Source: Notospermus geniculatus
Taxonomy: Eukaryota; Nemertea; Pilidiophora; Heteronemertea; Lineidae
Reading direction: 5' to 3'
DNA: 64,000 nt
Assembly: GCA_002633025.1 (NCBI GenBank)
Contig: NMRB01002149.1
Span: forward strand, 9,772-73,771
The notes beneath the pieces were generated by a model. That model did no database searches, was not told where the DNA came from, and saw only the letters and a list, made by a program, of their open reading frames with translations. Of the stretch, positions 54,404-64,000 are shown in pieces. Each line of letters starts with the position of its first letter. Position 1 is the stretch's first letter. Made by a program: the position numbers and the translations under genes.

Positions 54404-56048
54404 AAACTTCACGATTCCCTGCAGTACCAGCAGCCAACTCAACATCATTAACACTTAAGTCACAATTAAATGTGATTAGAAGGTTTTGTTGATTTATTGG
54501 AAACTCGTAAGACTGAACAGAGATTATCTTCAGCTCATTTAATTCTCGCAAGTCCGTGCATCCTGAGGTTATCAGGGGTCATGGCATTGCTCCCCGACAT
54601 GTCCAATAACGTGAGAGGGAGCCAGGGCTAAATCCCTGAAAACCTCAGGATGAGTCGATGGATCTGATTGGCTAGTAAGTACTTCATATTTCAGCTCCAA
54701 AAATAGACCTGGGGCCATATTCACGAAGCCTTCGCAACTTTGTGTGCAGGCAAGTCTGCACATGCCCTTTTGTTCACTAACTCTCTTACAATAGATTTGC
54801 GTGCAGGCAAAGTTGCAAAGGCTTCATGAATATGGCCCCAGAACGACTACAGATTATGGAAGACTCTGAATTAGAAACAATTAATCTTACATATCGATAT
54901 ATTTTCCAATTACTGCAACCCTTAACATACAGATAGATGGAACTAATCTAATTCTTTCATTATAATTGATTTTAATGCCATGCATACAAATATCTCTGCT
55001 CAACATTTCTAAAATATAGATTTCTGCATTCTACATTTGAAAAGTCCTTTATGGGGGCTGCATGTTTGACAAACAGTAGAACCTAAGTCTGGAGAACCCT
55101 CTAAAGAAACAGAGCAGGATATGGAGATAAGGGATTTCATTGCATATCTTTAGGTGCCCCTCCACATGAGTTCCTGCACATTAGCTCTCTCCGGGCAAAT
55201 CAGCGATAGAAACATNTCTTCTCGTCCCTGTAAACTTTACGATTCCCTGCAGTACCAGCAGCCAACTCAACATCATTAACACTTAAGTCACAATTAAATG
55301 TGATTAGAAGGTTTTGTTGATTTATTGGAAACTCATAAGACTGAACAGAGATTATCTTCAGCTCATTTAATTCTCGCAAGTCCGTGCATCCCGAGGTTAT
55401 CAGGGGTCATGGCAATGCTCCCCGACATGTCCAATAACGTGAGAGGAAGCCAGTGCTAAATCCCTGAAAATCTCAAGATGAGTCGGTGGATCTGATGGGC
55501 TAGTAAGTACTTCATATTTCAGCTCCAAAAATAGACCTGGGGCCATATTCACGAAGCCTTCGCAACTTTGATTGCAGGCAAGTCTGCACATGCCCTTTTG
55601 TTCACTAACTCTCTTACAATAGATTTGCGTGCACCGCAAGCAAAGTTGCAAAGGCTTCATGAACATGGCCCCAGAACGACTACAGATTATGGAAGACTCT
55701 GAATTAGAAACAATTAATCTTACATATCGACATATTTTCCAATTACTGCAACCCTTAACATACAGATAGATGGAACTAATCTAATTCTTTCATTATAATT
55801 GATTTTAATGCCATGCATACAAATATCTCTGCTCAACATTTCTAAAATATAGATTTCTGCATTCTACATTTGAAAAGTCCTTTATGGGGGCTGCATGTTT
55901 GACAAACAGTAGAACCTAAGTCTGGAGAACCCTCTAAAGAAACAGAGCAGGATATGGAGATAAGGGATTTCATTGCATATCTTTAGGTGCCCCTCCACAT
56001 GAGTTCCTGCACATTAGCTCTCTCCGGGCAAATCAGCGATAGAAACAT
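54404..56048 (+). repeat. About 0.83-kb direct duplication joined at a single N
   Basis: Copy A (about 54404-55215) and copy B (about 55231-56048) are nearly identical from GATTCCCTGCAGTACCAGCA to GGGCAAATCAGCGATAGAAA. Copy A ends at the N at 55216. The few differences (GTGTGCAGGC versus GATTGCAGGC, and an extra CACCG in copy B) look allelic. An assembly join of two haplotypes is the simplest explanation. Confidence 0.85.
54709..54841. mobile_element. Foldback MITE (GGGGCCATATTCACGAAGCC)
   Basis: CTGGGGCCATATTCACGAAG at the left and CTTCATGAATATGGCCCCAG at the right, with inner CGCAACTTTG and CAAAGTTGC. Ends of the GGGGCCATATTCA(C/T)GAAG type are typical of hAT-like MITEs in marine invertebrates. 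The second copy at about 55540-55672 is part of the direct duplication. Confidence 0.7.
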
Positions 56049-56165
56049 AAGATTTATTGTTTGTGTCATTGGTCTCAGCAGAGGTCATTAAGAATCAGCA
56101 ACAGTGAGTAGCCCATTGGGAGCCAACTCACGCCAGAAAACCTCTCATGTGGAGAAGCGCCTTAT
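55986..56165. mobile_element. Snapback repeat family copy
   Basis: AGGTGCCCCTCCACATGAGT, TTAGCTCTCTCCGGGCAAAT and the mirrored GGGAGCCAACTCACGCCAGA, CTCTCATGTGGAGAAGCGCC. Its left half is also present at 55153-55215 in duplicate A. Confidence 0.65.
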
Positions 56166-56578
56166 GAACTGACAACACACCGCAAACTGAAGGTTGATGC
56201 TGATGCTATTGTTGGGAACCTAACATAGATTATTGAAGCAGATTTCATTCCTCTGCATCTTATTAGACAATGCAAAAAATCGTCCTGTATTTTTAAATGA
56301 CTGAACCAATGGCAGTGTAGAAGCTTTGTAGAAGAATGTTCAATATGAAACAGGACGGATACAACCAACAGTGTGACCCTTAACAGAATAGATGCAAAGT
56401 GTGTCAACAGTCTGTTCCTTCTCAAATTGCTTTACAAAGATGGTGCAAGTAGCAACAGCATCTAGATGAGCAACTTTCAGCAGCATTGAAGTCAACAAGT
56501 AGAAGCCCTTGTTTCCATATCATGCATGTTCAGAATAGAAGGCGATCATCATAAAAATGAGGTTCTACTGTAAGACAT

Positions 56579-59500
56579 TTATCTGCCTCTCCCCCCTCGT
56601 CCTCGTGATCTTGGCTTCCCGCGTCCTCTACCGCCGCCTCGGGATCGACCTCCCGCTCCTGAGGAACCTCGTTTCATCTTGGCATAATGCATCTCCACCA
56701 AAGGTTTGAAGACTGGATCGCAGAACATACAACCTGTGTGCTCTGTGGCGCCATCTTCTAACGGTGACTTGGTCTGAAATGAAGATGGTGATGAGTAATT
56801 CTTGAGTCGAGACGATGACAGGGAAGTAGTTACTGTACGCTGGATTAGCTCCACAAGGTGTAAAAGAGGACAGTACGACGCCTCCAGAGGCGAGGCGGAG
56901 GGGTGTCGAGAACACATAAGATCAACCTTACCCTGTGGAAATCAACAGCAAGGACACTTGATCCACACTCTTCGCAGGTCTCATCTGCAACTGATACTTT
57001 GTGCGCGTCCTCAAAAACATTGATTACAACATTGCACCTGGAGAAAAATGATCGAAAAATAAGAAAAACATTTAACAGAATACTTTCTGCCACCGAAGTC
57101 CTGGATTCCCCCATACTGAAGACAAAATACATATGTGTAATCCAACTTAAGATCATTTTGCAATGATCCCAGGTTAATAACACTTACTTATTGCATGATA
57201 GTCTCCATTTGGGTGCTGATGTGGGATCCAGAGTGAGGATCCCATTGTCACATTCAACACAATTCGACACACCAGTCTGTGCCAGGGCGTGCATACACGT
57301 CGGGTGATTACATTCGTTACAGCCCATGCCCTTCCTCATCTCAGCAAACGGTGGGTTGTTGAAGCAGTATGGGCACAGTGGATATGACTGGAAGACATGA
57401 AATTGACACAATAAAAGACAGCAGTCTCAGTGAAATATGTTCATCTTAATTCTGTGTGCACAACTAGGGTACCTGTAACTCATTACTGTAGGCCCTGAGT
57501 GACCACAAATGATATGCCACGATCCACCTCAAACGGCCTTCGATGGCCTCCGTGCGGAGAGCCTGCCCATTCGATGAACCATTAGCCAACTATGTTTCCA
57601 GATGCCTGATGATTGTACCTCCATAATGCATGCAATGTTACTGATACACACCTTCCCCTTGGACCCTGTCGTCCATAACACAAGTTCAAAATCGTCCAGC
57701 GGACACTTGATCTCCTTGTATAACTTGATGTTCCCATTCTGTGGCAGGCTGTACGTATCGTCACAATTAGCACAGTGAAGACGACTCGGTTTGGCTGGGA
57801 TCAGCTTCATGTAACGACGACATTTACCACATCTGAAAATGTTACAGAATTACATGTATCTCTAGCAAAACAACTCACGGACCACTTACAGGCCCGATAA
57901 TTCTCAATTCAAAGGTTCTCCTCCTGTCCATCATCATCGATATGTAGTAGGATTGTAAATGTATCTACTCACCTAGATAAAGCTTTCCCTGAGGCAGCGA
58001 GTGGAGAAAAAGTGACTTCAAAAAGATCATCCATCCCATTGATATTCTCAACAAAGTATTTAAACTTCCGTTGAAAGATTTCAAGACCATGCTGTGTCAC
58101 AGCATGGCATGGCACCTTCCCCAATGAAATGAGATTCAATTGTTGTTCGAGGGCAGCTCTCATTGTTGGTAGGACTAACTCAGGATCGATCTGCAAGGAA
58201 AAGGAATCCTTTACAAAACGGTACCCTTGTTTTCTTTGACACTCTTAGGCTGCAATCACATAGAACTACACGCACACGCCTGTTAACAAAGGCTTCACAA
58301 AGGGTTCGCGACCGTGAAGCCTTTGTTAACAGGTGTGTATGTGTAGCGTCATAAACTAATAAAAGAAACTATAAACGTCTCACTGGTGATTTCAATATTC
58401 CCCGACTTGTCCTCTTCTAGCCCTCATAACTTTGTTCGTATTCAACGGATTCCAATGATTTAACTTGCATTGTAAAATAGATTATCTTGTCTATCACCGC
58501 ACTTCGTTTCATTTCAATCGATCAACGCACTTTGACATAATACTAGTTTGAACCTGGCAATGATATGTCAAAAACNTGCCAAATTTCGGTTCGATTAGCC
58601 TTCAACATGGCTGCCAGGCGGCCATCTTGAAAAATTGACTTTCGCCATATCTCATCGGTAGTAAATGTTACAATGTTTCTGCACTAATCCTTCACCATTC
58701 AGTGTATCACCAGGCTACTCACACTTCATACTCTGTCACAGAGGTGAGCACAATGGCCCTGGCCATTTCATTCGCATTACGGTTGTTGAAAACAATACTG
58801 CATAGGATTTGTGAGCATAATGCTTTGAATTAAACCTGTTTTTTGGAATAATTTGCCACAAAAATCAAGGAGAATAAACTTTTTTCTGCATCTGTCGTCT
58901 GCTCTTGCATGTATTATTAGTGATGTGGATGTGCATTTTGACCCCACCTTTAGAAATTTGTTCTCCTGATCGGGCGATGTCTCCTGATGGGGAGAGCAAA
59001 AATCTCCTATTTAGGAGATTTCTCCCGAAATGGAGATGATCTCCCATTTTGTGTTGTGTGCCTAACTGCCAATCGAGAGCTCAAGATTCTTTGAGTACCT
59101 CAACACTTAAGAATGGCGTACATCCACTTTTCATGTAGTGTACTTCTACCAGTTATAGAAGACACCTACAATACACAGATTGTAGGCCAAGTTCTTACCT
59201 TTTGATAACCATGCACCAATACAATCCCAAGTGGCTGTGGTTTCAGCTTTCTGCCACTAAGCACACTCACATAATTCCTTTCACATATATTGTTGATGTG
59301 GACAGGAATGCTGGCATCAGTGCCAATACCGTGTTTTTCCATTAATGAGATGAGTTCAGATTCTGTGAGGTAGTCAGGAGGTGAGGTCTGCTTTTCAACC
59401 ATTTTTACCTGAAAATCATAAGAGGATCACTCGAATTTCTTCATTCAGAGCTAAATTGTTAGTTTTAAAGTCTTATAATAATATGACTTTAAAGTCTGAG

Positions 59501-62483
59501 GGTGCCAGTTGACCATCCGAGAATGATTTGTGAGGACATATCCATGCAAAAGTATCAATCATAAATATTACAATCATATCAATCATAAACTCACATCTTG
59601 CATTGGGCAGAAATCATCTATTTTGAAAGTCGGCATCATTTCATCTTGGCCAATTGCTTGCCATGGCATTACACCGGCGAAACCATCCACTAGGAGTCGT
59701 TTCCCGCTACAGGAAAAATGTTCATCACCGATTTCGAATGACACTGTAGTCAGCATGTACCGGCAGTCTGGACTTAACTGAAAAGACAATACAAGAAATA
59801 GCAATGAAAATATCCTGCACTCTGACATGCACTAGGCCAAGATTTTGTATACACAGGCGATGAAAACTGAAAACCTCAGTGAATATGTTTGATCACTCAA
59901 AATCACCCAACATTGACATCATCAATGTTGACATATACCGGTAGTGGAACCAAAACATGTTGAATTTTGATTGAAGATGGGCAGTTTTCATAACTGGGAT
60001 ACTAACAGTGCCTATAAAATGCCTTGTGATAAAGTTATACAGTTTGAAAGCATCGTGGCCTAGCTCTGCTTCTGTTGCCATCTTCATAGGTGTGATAGGT
60101 GGATGGTCACCGGCATCCTGCCCCTTCCTCGGCTTCTGAATTCCCTGTTTTAGTAGATCGCTTACAAATTCACCCCAGTCAGGGCTGTTCTGTTGGAGGC
60201 GGAGAGTCCCTCTGAAAGTTGACAGCGATACACATTGTAGTTTTATCTCACAGTATTCAAGCTTATGTTAGGACAGGACAATTTGCATCTGCACTAACAT
60301 CATTCTTTACATAGTATAAACCTCCACTCCCGCTGAGCATCAACTTTGAGGCCAGGATTGCACAAACTGAGGTAACTTACTTCAAATCAAAACTGTCTGG
60401 GTAATGGGTGGTCTCTGTCCTTGGGTAACTGATATAACCCTGTGTATAAAGCTTCTCAGCAACTTGCATTGTGTGCTGTGGACCCATACCTGCAACAGAG
60501 ATTGTCAGAAATTGTGCTCAAGAGTGTAAAAAGTTGCCAACCACGTATCCCTTACCCATGAATATTTCATTTACATGTGTACCGCCTTGTTAAGATGTAA
60601 CTTTGACACATGTCAATATTCCTTATCAGAAAGCAATCTACCATAGTACCAGGGACAAGTGAACAAAAACCCAACTAACCCAACCCAGAACTGGCAGATC
60701 TCAACATTTCCACCGTGTTCAGTGCCATTGGTCTTTGCTTGGTCTTTTCTTTCTGGGTGACATCAAGGACTCTGAAAAATAGAACCAGAAATCAGAAATC
60801 TAAGTTCATGGCTGGGATAAAGCGTGGCTTTGGGGTTCATTGGTGGTAGATACCTGAGAATGGCAATTACTGTCCAAGTTCATGCACATTATTCAATTAA
60901 TCTGTAAATTGAAATCAAGATTGACAAATTAAGGTACTATTGGTGGTTAATCTTACCGAGCACCATCTGAATTCTTCACCATGTTGTAAAACATCTGGGC
61001 TACCTCTTTATCAAAACTCCTCACACGCTCCCAGTCGACTGTCATGGTTCGGCCGCCAGGGTGGGAAATCTAAGAAGGAATCAGGAGGTGATTATTCATT
61101 CACAGTGCAAAGGAAAGTCTAGTGAAGACTACCACATGAGTCAATACTGTAATAAACATGAAAGAGTACTGAATGAAAACCGACCTGCACTTGGATTACC
61201 CAGTAAGGTTCTGGTTTGAAGGACTGTATTTTGTCGTGTCTCTCCACACAAAAGCCAAGAGTGGGTGTTTGGCAAGGACCATACGAGATCAGGTTACTAT
61301 CCAAGTCACCATATTTTCCCTGCAATACATCAAGAAATTTGTGAAAATTTGTGACTACATATTTGTAGTTTTCATGGCCTGTAGTGGGGATATCCAAGCT
61401 TAGTCCTTATGATGAAAATAGTAACAACTGACTAGTAAATCTGTAGGTAGAGTGGAGTAAATAAGGTTAAATTCTAAGAGTTGCTATCTTGATTTTGTTG
61501 TATATACCTGAAAGAACTTGGTCTGATATCTCGTGAAGGCACAGCCGATTCTTAAGTCCAATTCTTGGCGAGCATCAACAGACATGGCTTCATTCTTGTT
61601 CGGGATGCCAAGATGTTCCATTGCTCGTTTCACTTCAGTTTCAGTTATGGCACTGAACTTAGCACGGAATATATTCTAGAAATATACAAATAAGGTTGAT
61701 AATATGGGAGATTGAATTATAATATAAATGCTCATCTGTCACTACAAAGTCTAAGAAAACAGTCTGTCCTGATTACTTACTTGGCCCAGTGTTGTCCCTC
61801 TCATGTTGTGTCTAACAGAGTCAATCACTTCAAAACAGATGTTCTCTCCCTCTTTGTCACAATCAAGCCAGAGAACCAGATATTCACATCCTTGAGCCTA
61901 GAGAAAAGTGAGAAAAACACATCATAAGAAACAGAAAACGATCACAAACAACCATGATGAAGATATCAGACATCCACAAAGTAAGGTTTGAAAAAATGCC
62001 ATGACAATTTATTAAGTACAATTTACCTCTCTCTCCAGGAAACTTGGCATGTGCAGGGTCACATTAGCTTCCTTCTTCTGAGTTGGAGCACCGAACAATT
62101 CAGCCTGTAATGGATAAAGTTTGGGACTTAGGCCTACCGCACAAAACTCCACCAAACCTGATCAACAGGCAATCTGGCTGACAATGTCATAAACAAAGTC
62201 ATGGTAGTGTCACTGTCTCTGTGTCAACCATGCATGCATGTCAACTTACAGGGTCAACTTTATCCCAATTATTGTACTTTCCAGTGAAATCCAGGCTCAT
62301 CACATGACCGCAGACAGATGTCATTTTGAATTTTACGGAGTCCCCACGAAATCTCCCCATGTATTCATGCACGGAACATGCTCCATTTGACCCTTTCCTT
62401 GATTTGCACTGGCCATTTGAAAGGATTTGGGCAAGGGAAAGTGCTAGGGAGGGTTTCTCCGCCACCATCAAAACTGTGCGCAT
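56579..62483 (-). CDS. TOP3B: DNA/RNA topoisomerase 3-beta
   Basis: A complete type IA topoisomerase, which cuts and passes single strands of DNA or RNA. Sixteen exons with consistent phases: 62250-62483, 62027-62104, 61781-61897, 61508-61675, 61185-61319, 60957-61069, 60680-60771, 60381-60489, 60007-60211, 59595-59777, 59199-59408, 57973-58190, 57652-57832, 57188-57387, 56932-57037 and 56579-56773; 847 aa (human 862). The start at 62483 gives [20 protein letters not shown], matching the vertebrate start. The Toprim acidic motif is [16 protein letters not shown]; the catalytic tyrosine is in [17 protein letters not shown]. The type IA core continues through [10 protein letters not shown] and [20 protein letters not shown]. 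Four-cysteine zinc-binding segments follow (CGKCRRY/CANCDD, CPYC/CNEC, CNVV/CEEC, CMFC). The tail is an RGG box ([12 protein letters not shown]), used for RNA binding with TDRD3 in vertebrates. It is divergent from the V-ATPase e gene. Confidence 0.97.
58248..58350. mobile_element. Foldback MITE in a TOP3B intron
   Basis: ACACGCCTGTTAACAAAGGC TTCAC pairs with GTGAAGCCTTTGTTAACAGG TGTGT. Outer parts CTGCAATCACATAGAACTAC and GTAG also pair loosely. It shares its core with the MITE at 9066-9311. Confidence 0.7.
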
Positions 62484-62861
62484 TGTTTCTTTCAATTTTT
62501 GCGACCAAAAGGAACTTTTGATCTAGTTTATTCTGTATTTGCCCTTAATGAACGCAATTAACCGTCTGCTTGGCAGGAAATCAGCAGAAAGTATTCAAGA
62601 ACTTGTAAATTTTTCGTTTTGTGGCAGCGGCCATTTTGCATCAGGCCGGCTAGTGAAAATCATAAGAACAGCACTTATGGACTAAAACAAAAACAAATTT
62701 TTAAGACTTAAAACAAGTATAATTGGTAAAAATAATTTTAGATTTAGGCCTAGTCCATAGAGTGAAAAAACAAACAGAAATTAAGAAGAATGAGTCAAAA
62801 TATGATCATTTTTACTTGCGTATTTCTCCCACCTGTCATGTGACTTCACCAGGAAGACAAA
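62484..62861. promoter_or_regulatory. Short divergent promoter between TOP3B and V-ATPase e
   Basis: Only 378 bp separate the two start codons, and the genes run in opposite directions. There is no TATA box at a fixed distance. The stretch GCAGCGGCCATTTTGCATCA near 62625 contains a YY1-like GCCATTTT site, common in bidirectional housekeeping promoters. Confidence 0.55.
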
Positions 62862-63527
62862 ATGTCGGCCGCAGTTCCAATCGTAGTTTTTACCATATTT
62901 TGGGGTATTGTTGGGGCCATTGTGCCCTGGTTCATACCGAAAGGACCCAATAGAGGGTAAATATAGAAAGTGATGAATCTAATTACTGTACTGTTTTGAG
63001 ATCAGTGGGAACGGTCTGCCCTCAAAATGTCAATATTCTTCTGCTCTTGTCTTCCATGCTCAAGTCAGCTGGTCTGGTGTAACAGTAATGAGTGTCCCCC
63101 TGTAAAAAGTGTCCTTCTATTGTTTCCTCGCATCGGCATGAGACCAGCCCATTGCACTTTCTCTTCATGCCCTATTTGTTTCTGTTCTGGGTCAAAGACT
63201 ATTTAACGTAATGGAATAACGGAATGTTTTCCTTTCATATTGCAGTATCATCCAGACTATGCTAGTCCTGACAGCTGCCTGTTGTTACCTTTTGTAAGTA
63301 GCCATCTCATTTAGTTGCCATAAATTCTTCCTAACTTTGTCTTTTATATTTAGGAATTGATTTGAAGTTTCAGTCAAATTCCTGATCCCCATTTCAATCT
63401 ACATTTGTTTTCTTGCAGCTGGTTGATTACATACCTAGCACAACTTAATCCTCTGATTGGACCACAGCTTGATAGCAAAATTATGAGAATGGTTCAATAC
63501 ATTAACAATGGACCTCCAAAATCATAA
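62862..63527 (+). CDS. ATP6V0E: V-type proton ATPase subunit e
   Basis: Small membrane subunit of the V0 sector of the proton pump (endosomes, lysosomes, secretory granules). Three exons: 62862-62956, 63246-63293 and 63419-63527 (stop TAA at 63525), giving 83 aa, the usual size (human e1 is 81). The first exon encodes [20 protein letters not shown] and GPNRG, the signature of this family. The second and third give [20 protein letters not shown] and [10 protein letters not shown], i.e. two transmembrane helices. A 3' UTR intron probably follows (donor GTGAGT at 63539, acceptor TTGTTTCAG at 63759). Confidence 0.95.
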
Positions 63528-63759
63528 AGTTAGCATAGGTGAGTTTGAAGCAGGTAGCTTTTTGAAAAGAGACTGTCGTTTTGAGAGTATTGTATTCTCA
63601 CTCCCTCAGAATGAGAATGTCATGCTCTTTTCTCCATTCCCCATGCCATCTCATTTTGTAGTAAATTATCTTGTGTGGGGAAATTCCATCTTCAAGTAAT
63701 TTACTTGGTTGATCTGAAGCATTTTTTCTTAGATTAGCTGTTTTTTGTTGTTGTTTCAG

Positions 63760-64000
63760 GGAATTGCCAAAAGAATCTACATCATTCCTTCATGTAAAGA
63801 ACAAGCACTGCACAGGCTGTTGTCATCAGAAGATGAAGTGTTGTGATATGGGAAGCATACCTTTGTCTGAACATCAGGGGTGCCATTGACTATTCCAGTT
63901 GACCTTTACCAAGACCATCTTCGCTTCCTTGTTGTTGCTGGTTGGCCGTTTCAGTGGCTCTGGAATATCCATCTGCATGTGTGTCTTCTGCCAGGTCATT
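63760..64000 (+). other. Probable 3' UTR exon of the V-ATPase e gene
   Basis: The acceptor TTGTTGTTTCAG at 63759 pairs with the donor GCATAG|GTGAGTTTG at 63539, both after the stop codon. No polyadenylation hexamer is seen before the window ends. Confidence 0.4.

Noticed and set aside
56579-57183. Additional overlapping frames in the TOP3B 3' exons
   Set aside because: These frames come from the GC-rich RGG region and neighbouring exons read in the wrong frame.
1-64000. CRISPR array, prokaryotic operon or bacteriophage content
   Set aside because: Genes are split by spliceosomal introns and the families are animal; the tandem repeats found lack repeat-spacer structure.

Overview
This is a eukaryotic (animal) genomic window with genes split by GT-AG introns and many short foldback transposons and tRNA-type SINEs. 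The gene families (polyamine oxidase, LAT-type SLC7 transporters, a ciliary microtubule inner protein, TOP3B, V-ATPase e subunit), the dispersed palindromes built on TAGGCCTA and ACATGTACATGT, and a THAP-transposase Kolobok element suggest a marine invertebrate, perhaps an ambulacrarian such as an echinoderm; the phylum is an inference, not shown. Two long N runs (24969-25679, 53460-53593) and single Ns (16766, 19381, 38133, 55216, 58576) show a draft assembly. Duplicated sequence flanks several of them, which suggests haplotype misjoins.

Layout. (1) 0.46-4.3 kb, plus strand: a five-exon FAD-dependent polyamine oxidase. (2) 4.3-10.4 kb: no gene seen, several foldback repeats. (3) 10.4-42.6 kb, minus strand: a very large SLC7 (LAT/y+LAT light-chain) locus. 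Reading from the 5' end there are four tandem, homologous, mutually alternative first coding exons (V4 42.6, V3 41.3, V2 39.7, V1 36.4 kb). Each starts with its own ATG, encodes a different N-tail plus TM1 to about TM4, and ends with a GTAAGT donor in phase 1. They are followed by one set of common exons (35.2, 14.2, 12.6, 12.3, 11.1, 10.7, 10.4 kb). One expected common exon, between the 35.2 and 14.2 kb exons, was not found. The layout resembles the UGT1 and protocadherin clusters and is the most interesting thing in the window.

(4) Inside the 21-kb intron between the 35.2 and 14.2 kb exons lies a 9.4-kb Kolobok transposon (17450-26845, TTAA target duplication). It carries a broken THAP-domain DDE transposase on plus and, on minus, an apparently intact two-exon gene whose product ends in a P2X7-type cysteine-rich 'ballast' domain. 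The same intron holds a phase 1-1 sushi-domain exon on plus, a signal-peptide exon with a discoidin-like start on minus, and many MITEs and SINEs.

(5) 44.4-53.9 kb, minus: an eight-exon CIMIP2/FAM166-like ciliary microtubule inner protein of 327 aa with four PGY-x-GY-x-P type repeats. (6) 54.4-56.05 kb: an about 0.83-kb direct duplication joined at a single N. (7) 56.6-62.5 kb, minus: a complete 16-exon TOP3B of 847 aa with the catalytic tyrosine and a C-terminal RGG tail. (8) 62.86-63.53 kb, plus: V-ATPase subunit e, divergent from TOP3B across 378 bp. Apart from the four SLC7 first exons, which form one transcription unit with the common exons, the neighbouring genes show no sign of a shared pathway.
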